Positions 22,104-32,625 of a stretch of DNA of 64,000 nt are shown piece after piece. Every line of letters begins with the position of its first letter. Position 1 is the first letter of the stretch. The DNA lies in contig NC_087071.1 of assembly GCF_963678635.1 (NCBI RefSeq), positions 21,479,194-21,543,193 on the forward strand, given 5' to 3'. Under the pieces are notes generated by a model. It was not told the origin of the DNA and searched no databases. It saw only the letters and a list, made by a program, of their open reading frames with translations. The position numbers and the translations under genes are program-made. The stretch comes from Symsagittifera roscoffensis (lineage: Eukaryota > Xenacoelomorpha > Acoela > Convolutidae).

Positions 22104-23395
22104 TGGTGATGATGGACAAAAAGCTGAAGCCGGGCGGCGAACTTGACACTAGCTGACCCCTTCGAGGAAGTGGAGCAAACGCTAATCCGACCCGACCGCC
22201 ACCTCGCGAGGATCCGGAAGAGCCCGGCGAGGGTTTTGATCAAGAAAAAATCGAGAAACCTCAGGAGACCTCGGAGCGTTCCAAGGTGGAAGCACAAGAG
22301 GAGCTGTTGTTTAAGGGGAAGTCCAAATCGGAGACCAAGAGCAATAGTCCGTGAAAGGAACAATCCTCTCTAGTCAAGCAGGACAAGAATGCAATGATGT
22401 CGAGCATAATTCCCAGGGAAGAGCAACCAGCTCCGAAAGCGAAAAGAAGTTTCAAGAAAAGGTACGATGAACGCATGGCGTCGCTCCGAATTGATGGATT
22501 GTCTTCTGGCTGTGACCATCTGGGGCTGGTGCACTCGGACAGGGACTTCACACCTAGCCCGAGACAGGAGAAGAATAAGAAAGCGATGTCCAATTCGCTA
22601 TCAAGACCAGTGGGATAACGATGGGAGCATCCTCGACATTCGATAGGCTGATGATGTCGATGGGCACATACAAAAGTGGTGCATCAACGAGCACCAGGCT
22701 GCAACCTCAATTGACGTCATCATCTATAGGTCTTACCCCAGTATTGGGAACGGCCAGTGACGTGAGCGACATGGTTGCCGGTGTGATGACAAGCCTTAAA
22801 GAACTGCGACATGCAATGACTAAAAGAATCGGTTGAGTTGAAGAAATGACTCAACAAGGCCATGATAGGTTGAGAGATTAGCTGACAGACGTGAAGTCAC
22901 AAGCAAGAAGCGGTCAGGCACAACTGATTCGGAACACTGATCAATGCCTTGCAGAGAGCTTGGCTCTGGCAACCAAAGAGTCACAAGAAAGAGACGAGGG
23001 AAATCAAACAATTGTTGAACGATCATGACAACACTTATGGTCATACGATCACGAGCCTTTAGAAAAGATTAGATGCCAAAACAGACCTTATGATGCGAAA
23101 GGTTGATGAGATCTTGAATGGCAGCAACCGAAAAAATCGTCCCGCTCCAATGAATTACTCGCGTCAGACAACTGAAGGATCCAGAAGCCACAGTTGGAAG
23201 GGGACCCAACCGAGATCAAGATCGAGTTTTGAGTCTAGTCATAGGGAGAGACCAGGGGCAGTACGAAACATTGACACGAAAGCTCACGTGACCGATGCAA
23301 GTGACCAAGTAGCCGGATCTACATCGGCCGAGAAGAGCTTAAGGTACGACGAATCGGACACGACGCCATGCTTGAACAAGACGCAGTCCACATAG
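22104..23395 (+). pseudogene. gag fragment, copy 2, with C-terminal part
   Basis: Repeats the copy-1 gag pieces (MMSSIIPREE at 22394, GASSTFDRLM at 22621) and then continues beyond the duplicated unit. A stop-rich stretch (22860-23090) is followed by an open frame 23090-23395, MMRKVDEILNGSNRKNRPAP, with a basic, Ser/Arg-rich HSWKGTQPRSRSSFESSHRE tail suggestive of RNA binding. It overlaps the protease frame by 28 bp in a different frame. Because several stops interrupt it, the shift is probably decay rather than programmed frameshifting. Confidence 0.5.
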
Positions 23396-23577
23396 GCTGT
23401 GAAACCGATCTGACCGCACTTGCACTAGATCTAGATGTGCAGGGCAGACAACTCTCTGTGAAAGGACTTTTAAACACCGGAGCAGGGGTCAGTGTCATGC
23501 CTCTGAGCACTTGGATTGACATGGGCTTCGACAGGTTGGATCTAATACCGACCAATATCAAACTGGCAGCTTCTTAA
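23368..23577 (+). pseudogene. Retroviral-type aspartic protease fragment with altered catalytic residue
   Basis: The open frame reads MLEQDAVHIGCETDLTALAL, GRQLSVKGLL, then NTGAGVSVMPLSTW and ending NIKLAAS before a TAA (23575-23577). The strand, flap and order are those of a Ty3/Gypsy polyprotein protease, where the catalytic triplet is DTG. Here the first residue is Asn (AAC near 23473), which should abolish catalysis. The normal continuation to RT is absent: after the stop the DNA becomes the short 3' region. This is the only pol-type domain left in the element. Confidence 0.75.
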
Positions 23578-23662
23578 CCCGTGTAGGACACATTTTAAAC
23601 CTTTTTAAACTGTGTAGGAGACATTTAAGTTTTTAACCTGTGTAGGATACATTTTCACTTTG
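23578..23662 (+). repeat. Three imperfect ~30-bp tandem repeats
   Basis: CCGTGTAGGACACATTTTAA, CTGTGTAGGAGACATTTAAG and CTGTGTAGGATACATTTTCA follow one another directly after the protease stop codon. They mark the start of the 3' non-coding region of the element. Confidence 0.8.
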
Positions 23663-24089
23663 TGACGACCTGTAGTGTTCGGGTACGCTTGTTCGAAGAG
23701 TTTGAGTACCTAATTGTCTTTCCTAGCTTCAGTGTTTCTTAATTTTAATATTGATGGCAACGGCATAAATGGTTGATTATACTTTGTGAGTAACACTATT
23801 TTAATTTTAACGGGTGCGTGGCCGTGCCACGTCCCAAACCTTTTTAAATCAGCGAGAGCAAGGAGAAATTTTACGGAGAATTGACGTAAGTAGTCAGAAA
23901 TTTTTTTTTAAATCTTGGACACTCCTCAAGTTTAGAAGGCAGTGAAATGTAGTAGTACGATGCCATTTATGACACGCGGTTTTCTATTGAAATTTGTAAA
24001 AAAAAAATGTAGAAAAAATGGATCACGACTTGAAGATAAACCGGAGTTATGCGTTCATTGGGAACATTGAAGGGGACTGTCCGTGGATA
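23663..24089 (+). other. 3' non-coding region of the LTR retroelement
   Basis: No gene supported. It ends in GAAGGGGACTGTCCGTGGATA just before the right LTR, where a short purine run might be a weak polypurine tract. Confidence 0.5.
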
Positions 24090-24960
24090 ATGTGCCATTC
24101 CACCAGATTGACACAGTCGAACCCTCCGACGAGCAAGAAAAAGAACATTAGCGTTGTCATTTGTCATTGTAATGAAAAAGAGGGTCGGAATATTCAAGAA
24201 ATAAATTTTTAAACTTTCGAATTGCGGCGGACATTTCTCAGAAACGGCCATATTTGGCTGGAAAAATCAATAAAAAAGAGACGCCGAATTAGCATGACAG
24301 AAATAAGTCGACAGAAAAACACGAAAAAACAAGACCTCTTATCGTAGTAGCAAGACACGATATGACGCTTAGCAGAAAGAGATGACACGAAAAGAGGCTT
24401 CAGTGGAATATCCGGAGCGGATCAAAATCCTCCGGTGCCACGAAATTAGGGAGATAACAACGTTATCTCCGGGAGAACACGGAACCGGAGGCCAGGTGCC
24501 CATAGACTGATATATACTGAGCGACAGATAAGCGCATATTCTTAGCTAATGCAATGCCTGAATAGATGATTTTATTTCTGTTTTAGATTGTGTTTCGGAG
24601 CATGAGTAGCTAGGAAGGGGAAAGGGTCAATCCATCTGCAATGAGCATAGTATATAACTGTCACTGAAAATATAGTAAAATATGACATTCAAGCCGTGTT
24701 TCGAATGGTAATCTTGTAATCTGGGGATCCGAGACCCAGGTATGTGGTTATCTTCGCATGTAACGAAAGCTGATCAAAAATCGTTTGACTGATGGCCTAA
24801 ATTGGTAACTTTTTACTAAACCCTAAACAGACCAAAAAATCAATTGGCTAGGTCTAGACGGTAAAAAACGGGTAGAATATAGGTAATTGACGCCGTCCAG
24901 TAGTCAATAGGTGCTCTTTCTACGGTCCGTTACTATGAAGTATTTGGGTTATTGTTACAT
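24090..24960 (+). repeat. Right LTR
   Basis: Starts ATGTGCCATTCC and ends ATTGTTACAT. It aligns with 14145-15029 but with many substitutions and small indels (for example ACACAGTCGAAC against ACACATCCGAAC). The insertion is therefore not recent even though the internal duplications look young. Confidence 0.75.
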
Positions 24961-26960
24961 TTTAACGATCTAAAGCCAAATCATAGATCAAATCGGTTCT
25001 CAAAAATAGTTGATTTTTTCTAAGCAAGCAATGAAACTTTGAAATCTTCCAGGTTGTTTTATAGAGCAAATTAGTTCGCGAAAAACTATTTTTTCTTAGC
25101 AAACTATTCAAGTGATGGAAATATGGAAAACTTTAATTGATTTCGAGAGTAAATAAAGCAGCTGAAGTACAAAAGAATCATAAGTTAAACCAGCCAAAAA
25201 AGTAGGTCAGGTCACATCGAAGAAACTTGCATGACTTTTGTAAGTGTTACATAATCGTTTCATAACTATTATAAAACACTCAAGAATATTTGGTTGGTTG
25301 ATACTTGGGATGGCTCACACTTCGGCTGATTTATATTCCAAGGTTTTTTCAGACCAAATTGGTTTGCAAAACTTATAAGAATTCTCAATAAGCTATTCTA
25401 GCTATGAAACTTTGAGCCGAAGCGAATCGGATACCAAAAATGAAAGCGTTCGAGCGAAGCCATTCAAGCAATGACAGTTGAAATTCTTAAAATTATTCCA
25501 AAAAGCGAATCGGTCCGCAAAAAATAAACTTTTCTTCGACAAAGAATGAAACTTTGATATGATTCAAGTTATTTCTCGTGAAATTTTTTTTTCGGCAAGC
25601 TAGTCAAGCTATGGAACTTTTTCGGCAAGCTAGTGAAGCTATGGAAAAAGTTTCATGACATTTCATGCAGAGAAGTGGATGACCAAAAATTTTCTTTGCA
25701 AGCTTTTTATGCTAACGAACTTTGAAACAAAACAAATCAGATGGCGAAAAATAAAATTTATCGATTCAAGCCATTCATAAAACTTCGAGCGAATTTAAAG
25801 AGCAAACAGAATTGTAAAAAAACTGGTTCCTTCTTAATCCAATTCGATTCTCAAAAAAACATTTTTAGGTAAGCTATGAAACTTAAATATATTCCAAGTT
25901 TCTTCAGGAAGGGAACCGAATGGCGAAAAAACTAGTTTTCTATTGAAGCCATTCAAATCAAGCGATGCAAATTTGATATGGTTTAAATTATTTCATAGAC
26001 CGATTTGTTTCGCGAAAAATTCATGTTGTCCTTAAGCAAGCTAATCAAAATGAAAAACAGCAAAAATGAAGCTGATTATACATCAAATGGGTTCACATTT
26101 TTTTGAGCAAATTATTTTTAGCAATCATTTCGCAAAAACTTAGTTTTTCTAAGAAATTTCTTGGCTTACTTAGAAAAACTAAATTTGTGGAAAATGATCG
26201 CTATAAAATTTCTTGAATAATTTGCTTAAAAAAATAGGAACCCATTGCATCTATAATCAGCCTCATTTTTGTTGTTTTTCATTTTGAATCGCTTGCTAAA
26301 GAACAACATGAATTTTTCGCGAACCGAATCGGTATATAAACCATTTTAAACTATATCAAATTTGCATCTAAACTATATCAAACTACTTTTTTTGCCATTC
26401 GGTTCCCTTCCTGAAGTAACTTAAAGTTTTTTTGAATATTTTTCAAGTTATCGAGAAAAGATTCCAATGGCAAAAATTTTCTAAATTAGCTATGAAATTA
26501 AAAATTTTCTAAACTTTTTCAGGAAGGTAAACTTATGGCAAAATAGTAATTTTTCTATAGAAGCCATTCAAGCGATGAAAATTTGAATTGATCCATGAAA
26601 CGTTTAAGGTGTTTTCAGCGAGCTTTTCTAGCTTTATATATTTCAAGTTGTTTCATAGACTGAATCAGTTCGCAAAAGTTTCAAGTTTTCTCAGCAAGCT
26701 ACTGAACCTAGTTACTCTATAGAACAGAACGGTCCGCAAAAAATCTACGTTTTTGTGAGCAAGCTATCCAAGATATTAAACTTTGAAATATTTCAGGTTT
26801 TTCATAGGCCGAATCGGTTCGTGAAAAGTTCAAGTTTTCTAGGCCAGTCAATCAAGCTATGAAACTTTGAAACATTTTCAGTTAAATCATAGACCGGATC
26901 CGTTCTTTAAAAAATTCAAACCAACCGAATCCGTTCTGCTTCTAAAGCATGGAGGTTGCC
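24961..26960. repeat. Degenerate minisatellite (period roughly 80-110 bp)
   Basis: Variations on a unit containing GAATCGGTTCGCAAAAA, a T-rich run, AAGCAAGCTATTCAAGC, TATGAAACTTTGAAA and TTTCATAGACCGAATCGG recur throughout these 2 kb. Units are diverged and variable in length. No coding sequence. A palindrome (25880-26430) lies within it. Confidence 0.75.
25880..26430. repeat. Large palindrome, arms about 270 bp
   Basis: The left arm (from TTCAGGAAGGGAACCGAATG near 25910 to AAACTTAGTTTTTCTAAG near 26150) is the inverse of the right arm (from CTTACTTAGAAAAACTAAAT near 26168 to CATTCGGTTCCCTTCCTGAA near 26415). The loop is only a few bases at about 26150-26168. Arm identity looks near 80 percent. 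The arms are made of minisatellite units. Confidence 0.85.
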
Positions 26961-27303
26961 GCTTAGTTTTTTCGTTTCAGATTGAAATGAATCTGAGAAA
27001 AAAAGAGAAAAAAAGGGCAGATAATGTCTGACCTTGAAGTTGAATCAAGTTCATTGTGTTTACAGAGTTTTGCACTTTTGTCGAAAACAACTCTAAAAAA
27101 TTCCAGATTTTAGTACATTCGATGGTCCAGATGTTCTGATCAATGCATTTTTAAACGTTGCGCTCGCTTCGATTATCAGTCCCAGATATCATACAGTCTT
27201 GATTATTTGAAATAAGTATTTGCAGTCTCAAATTAAAGTATCGATTAGTTTTAAATTTTTAGGATTAGTTTCACATACTTCCACTCAAATCAGCCATTGT
27301 ATA
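26961..27303. other. Unassigned sequence
   Basis: Nothing recognisable on either strand. Confidence 0.5.
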
Positions 27304-27869
27304 CTAATTGCCAAGTGTCAACAAATTTTTGAGAGCTTGGACAGGTTCATTAAACAATCTCCATTTTCTGGTCTGTTTTGAGGTTGGCTTTATCAATCGT
27401 TTAAGTTCCAGTTGATTCTCCACAATTTTCTCCTGTTGCTTCAAAAATCGAACAGCTGGCCACAAATTTGGGGAATAGCGTTGGTTTTTTCTATTCCAGA
27501 TAGATACTATTCCACCCCTCGCAAAAACTTGTTGTTCGAAGACTCTACAGTAACATAGAGTTGCTGTAACATAGAGTAACATAGAGCTAACATAGAGCTG
27601 GGGGCACGACTTGAATGTTTCGTCGCTCAAAAGTGTCTCCGAATTAAGCAAAAAAGTGAAATTTTCGTCCGTAGCGAATATTGTAACACCAGCATCAATG
27701 TCATGCGCAAGAAAGAAGGAATCGGTTTTTGGTCAAAGTTAATCGCCATTTTCCAGAAATTTTGGACACCGTTGTTGCAATTGGAGGAACAGATTTTTTT
27801 TTGCGTTTTGTAGAGGCTGGACTTAAGACTTTTGAACTCTGGCGCAACATTTGTACCTGACTCCAACAC
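27304..27869 (-). pseudogene. MULE-like transposase remnant
   Basis: Read on the minus strand with one frame change near 27690, the remnant gives a PEFKSL block, then TIFATDENFTFLLNSETLLS and DETFKSCPQLY. This resembles the W-DGTFK-CP-LF-QLYTIH core of MULE-type transposases and the related FLYWCH/MULE proteins of animals. Further on come NLWPAVRFLKQQEKIVENQL and LELKRLI, matching the P-VWKF---LK-EQ helix near the C-terminus. The central part is missing and is replaced by short TAACATAGAG repeats. The catalytic Asp that normally precedes GTFK is followed by Glu here. Too degraded to be functional. Confidence 0.5.
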
Positions 27870-28344
27870 GTTGTCATAAGTATTTCCTAATAAACGAAAC
27901 TAAAATCATTCGGACTTCGCATTTTGTTGAACAGAAACAAAAAACATCGTAAATTTAAAGCTTTGGTATTTTTTGAGTGTTTTAAATAACAGTAATTCTA
28001 GAAAATAACAATATTCCCCTTCTGCGAATTTTTTTAATTATATTTGATTTTCCATATTATATTATGATTATCACGTTTTTAAGTTTTCATCCGGTCGGAG
28101 ATTAAATACTAACCGTTGAAACTTGAACCGTTGAAACGGCCAATATCCAATTAATTACGTAATTTTGACTGAAATCATATATTCAATACCTAATTTTTCA
28201 TTTAATTTCATGCCTAATGAACTCTTTTCCTAGAATGTTATTTAATCTGACAAATTGCATTCCGAGCTTTGAACCCCCGGTCAATTGGGTTTTGATCAAA
28301 TAAATTACCTTTTGGCCATAGTCCGTTGAAATAATTCATATTTT

Positions 28345-28760
28345 GCGTTATTTTATTTTGGTACAAATAGGACCGTTTGTTAATTTTGGTACAAGCGCGA
28401 CTGATCTTTTTTTTGGTAAAATTGACCGTTGGTACAAATGAGACATCACCAAATTTTCAATTACTATTGTCGTGTCATGTGTAATTATGATTGAATGCAT
28501 AGCTATAGCGGGCTCCTTTCCACTCCCTTCTCGCCACGTTTTCAAATTTTCAACTACTATTGTCGCCGCTTGTGTAAATATCGCAGTGTGCCATTCGCAG
28601 CTAACATTCCTTTATTTGCGCCGGTCGCGGTTAACTTTCGCAAAATCTGACAATACCAAACTTTGTTCGCGGCGGTCTGAAATTGTCCAATTTTAGTCGC
28701 GGCAGTCTGGAAATACCAACAAAATTTGGTCGCGACCCTCTGATCATTAAAGCACAACCT
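28345..28760. repeat. Two clusters of short tandem repeats
   Basis: At 28360-28445 TTGGTACAAAT-type units recur three times. At 28615-28745 a unit like TTCGCGGCGGTCTGAAA repeats three to four times with variation (TCGCGG, TCTG, TACCAA). A GGGCTCCTTTCCACTCCC MITE-like end lies near 28510. No gene. 27870-28345 upstream also holds nothing recognisable. Confidence 0.6.
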
Positions 28761-29159
28761 CGAACCGGGTATGACTGAACGCGTAAAATTAACATCCAAG
28801 GTGTGAAGAAGAAATCTGCTCAGAAATGTTCATTATGCAAAGTTTCATATTATGACAATGTTGTTGTAGTTTTCTTTAAATTGAAAATTAAACGAGATAG
28901 GAAAGTGAAAAAGAGCCCTAAAAAGACTCCCACACTGCCGCTACATTGTTGGTTAATTTTGATGAAATGTTAATTAATAGCAAATATCCGGTGGGGTCCT
29001 TTTACATATTCCGCCCAGAAATCAATATGTCCATATCTTGAACTGAAACTGTTTTGCTTCAATCTTATTGGCTAAAATTAGCCAGTTAAATTTAAGTACC
29101 ATCTCAAAAAGTTTTCTTCACAATTGTAGTTCCTCACTTGCTCAATTCCCTTTTAGTCT

Positions 29160-29860
29160 TCGCCTTCGCACCCGAAACGAATAAAATTCCCTTTTCGTCT
29201 TCGCCTTCGGATTCGCAACTGAGACAAATAAAAGAATGCGATTGACACACCATCTGACTTAAGATTGATTGTTCAAGATAATTGCAATTACAGTTTACCC
29301 TTCATCCGAATCAACCTTACAATCCCCCCCCCCGCCCCCCACCCTAAGTGACCAACAGTAGACTTTCCCCCTAGCCACGTATTAAAATTGAAAACTAATT
29401 ATCTATAATAAATTAATTTCGAACAAACGCCCACATAAAACTGGTTGTCACAATTTTTATGTGGAATTGCTGTTAATAACTTAAACTAACGTATTTTTAA
29501 TCAATTTTCCCTAACTTAACTTATTTTTCTATAAATTTAAGGTTACTCTAAAATATTTCCCAAAAAAATCCGTTTTTTCTCCCCCCTAAGTCAATTTAAA
29601 GGGGAAATGGTACGGTTGATTTCTTCATGCTATTAAGTCTAAGCTCGCTTTTTTGCAACGAGTAAAGAAACATAGTTTCAGAAAGGGTTTGGTTCAACTG
29701 TTAACTTTTTTATTTTTGTTTGCTTAAAAAAGCCGGTTCTCGAAATTCGAGCTACCAGAGCTTATTTAATGTTTCGTTTTTCCAAACTGCCAAATAATGT
29801 GTCAGCGGTAACAAGTGATTACACCTTTAGGCTCTTTTACACCCCTATTGTAGCCCCCCC
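29160..29860 (+). repeat. Dispersed repeat, copy 1 (copy 2 at about 37430-38330)
   Basis: Shares in order with 37430-37620 and 38214-38330: TTCCCTTTTCGTCTTCGCC, AATAAAAGAATGCGATTGAC followed by ACACCATCTGAC, CGCTTTTTTGCAACGAGTAA and CGAAATTCGAGCTACCAGA, then a GGCTC-T-T-CACCCC end. In copy 2 the two halves are separated by MITEs. A C-rich tract interrupts copy 1 near 29325. Non-coding. 28760-29160 also shows nothing recognisable. Confidence 0.65.
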
Positions 29861-30080
29861 CCTCAGTAAATTATGGCACCCCTTTACCATTATAGCCCAC
29901 CCCTCCCCCCCCCCCCCAAACGTTCCAATTATATACACACTATCAGTGCTGATTTATACTACTAAACATAGTGAAACTTATTTTATTGGAAATTTCGTAT
30001 TTGATTTTGTTTTGATTTATATTGATGACTTCTTTATCATGAACTGAATATTGATTGTGTATCAATTCAAGCTACCTCAC

Positions 30081-30487
30081 TGTTCTGCTCAATTTAAACA
30101 GTAAAAACAAAACAGAATCGGTTTTAAATTCACGAAATATGGTCAAAATATTGTGACTAAATTAAACGTATCCAGCCAAAATAGTGGGGTTGATCATGCG
30201 CTGATTTATGATTTTTGCTATAAAACCAAATTCAGTTCACGCGCTTAACAGAAACTCAATTGCAAACCAATTTTGAACCGATTAAAAAATTAGCATTTTA
30301 TGTTCTATCAGGTTCGGCTCAAATATGATTCTCAAATGAAACGACTTAGGTGAGAATCGAACCCACGCCGAACTCCCCGGAACGCACTATGTATAGGCTG
30401 AGCTATATAGCTGGTATTGCTAAGCAACTATACTGACTTTATACTATACTTTCATACTTTCAAATTTAATGCTATGTAGCATTAACA
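30081..30487 (-). repeat. BEL/Pao 3' LTR
   Basis: In element orientation it begins TGTTAATGCTACATAGC (at 30487) and ends GAGCAGAACA (at 30081), with standard TG/CA ends. It encodes the last codons and stop of pol at its start (30472-30487) and contains tRNA-like box A and box B sequences (30349-30410). Confidence 0.9.
30349..30410 (-). promoter_or_regulatory. tRNA-like internal promoter boxes inside the BEL/Pao LTR
   Basis: On the element strand, TAGCTCAGCCTA (near 30406-30395) matches 10 of 12 positions of the box A consensus TRGCNNAGYNGG. Then 42 bp later, start to start, GGTTCGATTCT matches box B (GGTTCGANTCC). Box B sits in an intact T-arm: GTGGG, loop TTCGATT, CTCAC. In tRNA genes the two boxes are about 44 bp apart, so the geometry is tRNA-like. 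The acceptor stem is not formed. Whether it recruits RNA polymerase III is unknown. Confidence 0.6.
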
Positions 30488-31188
30488 TCCTCCACCCCCG
30501 AAAGAGCGAGAACCGGAACGAGCTTAACGAGCGGCCGAGTGTAGTTTCCGGAAACGGTCCTTAGGTTTGCGGAGCGGGCGGTGTTGTCTTTGCCGTAGTT
30601 TGGTGACATTATGCGTGCTAGTGGGTAGTGGCCCCTAGGGCTAGTGGATTCAACTAACCACACCATATCTCCCGTTTTCAAAGAGTATTCGGGAGGAGCA
30701 TGCCACTTAACTCTTTCATTGAGTGTAGGGACGTACTCACTTAACCATCGCTGCCAATTTGCGTTTGCGTACGACTGCGCACGGGCATAGCGTCTAGAAT
30801 GAGAATAGTTTTCACTCGACCTTAGAGACGGAAACATTAGTCTGTGCTGACCTAAGAGGAAATTATTCGGCGTCAAAGCCTCACGACTATCTGGGTCGTC
30901 AGAAACGGGAGTGAGTGGACGGGGGTTTAGTGAACCGTCAACTAGGCACATGGTTGTGTTCAAAATCTCGTCAGTCAACTTTCTTGACCCTAAGATTGCA
31001 TGAAAAACACGCTTACAACTGCGCACCATTCGCTCCCATGCTCCACCTTGATGTGGTGCACTTGGAGGATTATACTTCCACTTAATGCCTTTGTGTACGA
31101 GCGACAGTGGAGCTTCTCCTTTCCAAGTTTTGGTGCACAGAAGAAGCTCTTTTTCGGCTCCTACAAATTTGTTCCGTTGTCCGACCAA
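30472..31188 (-). pseudogene. BEL/Pao integrase C-terminal half and DUF5641-like domain
   Basis: About 238 codons, opening with NKFVGAEKELLL (just after the second catalytic Asp, which lies in another frame) and containing APHQGGAWERMVRSCKRV with the catalytic Glu near residue 52. The rest is the BEL-specific tail: LTPNNFLLGQHRLMFPSLRS, WQRWLSEYVPTLNERVKWH, TGDMVWLVE and GHYPLARIM, ending in VNAT. The final codons lie within the LTR. One base appears lost at the T-run of the SDNGTNF motif (near 31170-31190), so the second Asp (SDNG) is in the preceding frame. Confidence 0.9.
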
Positions 31189-31209
31189 GTTATTGAGGGT
31201 GATCCTCGC

Positions 31210-32622
31210 CTAGAAATAAAGACACTCGATAGCCATCACACATGAACTTGTGTCCATGGATGGAACCAACTCAATGTGAATTTCGCGAGTCGTTAAGCAA
31301 GTAAATAGAAAACCCCAGCGTTTCTCGGAAGATCGACGAATGGCTACATGAAATGGTCCAAAATAATCGACGCCGCAGTTCGAGAACGGTGGCTGGCGGT
31401 AACCTAGATGCTCCGCGGGAAGGTCAGACATCTTTGGAGTAAAGGTGTTCGCTTTTTGCTTTCTACAGCACACGCAATGTGTATCAATAGCTCTTAGTGC
31501 AGATCTTAAGCGTAGTACAACAAATTGCTGATGAATGACGGAACGAAGATAGTCGATTGACTGATGTTCGTGCTTAATGTGATAAGAACGGAGAAACAAT
31601 CGGATTAGGCGATGGCGGCTATCCAAAATTATTGGATGGCGAGTTTCGAATGCGGTTGCGGAGAGACGTTGGATACGGCCGGTAGATCTAATTAAACCGT
31701 TCGGTCCGATAAAGGGCGAATACGATGATACACGGCTCGATGTTTTCACATATTTTCCAGCTGCTAATTGTTTACTTTCAGCTGGGAATGACTCTAACTG
31801 CGAAAGTTGCAAAAGCTTTTCCTCTGCAATTACAAGTTCTGCTGGATCAATTATGGTCTTATCTGGCGATCTGAAATGTCTATGCTTAGGTGAGAGTCTC
31901 AACATATATGCGACCAGTCGCTTTATTTTGGAGAAGGAGCTATATTCTTCCCAAGGAAAGGCAAAGTCAGTCGAAACTGCAGTGCACGGAAAATTTGAAG
32001 AAACCTCTAAACCCTCATTCAGATCGTAGACCGGACCATCCAGGCGAATTTTCTCAGTAACTTCCCTATTTGGATTGAAAGGCCAATCCGAAGTTTTCAA
32101 AAAGGAAGGGCCATTTACCCAACTGCTTTGCTTGAGGGAGTCAGCAGTAATACCTCTAGTTCCGGTGTCAGCGGGGTTATCTCCACTCAAAACATGGAAC
32201 CATTGGTCAATTGACGTTGACTTCAGAATCTCGGCTACTCGATTGGCTACAAACACGGGCTGTTTGCTTCTCGAGTTTAACCACTGAAGGACTGTTGTGC
32301 TGTCAGTACACCTGAACTCTTTGGAAATACTCAGTGTCACAGCTTTCTCGATATCATCCTTCAGGCGACTGGCACGAAGCGCAGCCTGAAGTTCCAACTT
32401 CGTAATTGAAAGCATCTTCGTCGGGGCTACTCTTGCTTTTCCGAAAACAAATGCTAGTTGACATTTGGAATAGGAGTTTTTCTGAGCTGGAAGGAACGCT
32501 ACAGAACAGAAAACGTCCAATAAGCTTTCACTGAACATGTGCAGCTCAACCTCATCTACTTTGAAGTCAAAATAGCAACGAGGTATTTTGAGCTGCCCTA
32601 AACTGGCAAGCCAGAGTGCCAT
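31210..32622 (-). pseudogene. BEL/Pao RNase H and integrase N-terminal half
   Basis: About 470 codons. RNase H block: VELHMFSES (usual Asp replaced by Glu), VAPTKMLSITKLELQAAL, CTDSTTVLQWL and NPADTGTRG. The integrase zinc finger (H near HIKHEHQSIDYL, C-C near THCVCCRKQK) comes next, then the catalytic-core start CGVDYFGPFHVA with the first Asp near residue 419, and FTCLTTREIHIELV. The frame is lost at MAIECLYF by an apparent one-base insertion: the next frame reads FISRRGSP. In BEL elements this polypeptide removes the RNA strand and integrates the cDNA. Confidence 0.92.
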
Positions 32623-32625
32623 TCA

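Larger units (their letters stand above)
18046..22857 (+). repeat. Second tandem duplication, unit 2.4 kb (18046-20447 and 20448-22857)
   Basis: CAATCGGAATAAATTTGG at 18046 recurs at 20448, and both copies end at GAAGAAATGACTCAACAA (20450 and 22857). CAA is shared at the joint, a 3-bp microhomology. The unit holds the end of the leader plus most of gag. Its left edge lies inside the right copy of the first duplication, so 18046-18329 exists three times (also about 16247-16529 and 20448-20734). Copies differ by a few substitutions and short indels. Confidence 0.9.
14145..24960 (+). mobile_element. Non-autonomous Gypsy-like LTR retroelement with overlapping internal duplications
   Basis: Two LTRs (14145-15029 and 24090-24960) bracket gag and aspartic-protease remnants on the plus strand. 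TTTA precedes the left LTR (14141-14144) and follows the right one (24961-24964), which fits a 4-bp target duplication. Between the protease (ending 23577) and the right LTR there are only about 500 bp, so RT, RNase H and integrase are absent. The leader before gag is unusually long, about 2.9 kb even after removing duplicated DNA. The element is enlarged by two tandem duplications (14731-18329 and 18046-22857). It resembles a LARD-type derivative and would depend on enzymes from a related element. Confidence 0.7.

Noticed and set aside
23368-23395. Programmed frameshift between gag and protease in the 14-25 kb element
   Set aside because: gag already carries several stops, so the frame change is more likely an ordinary indel.
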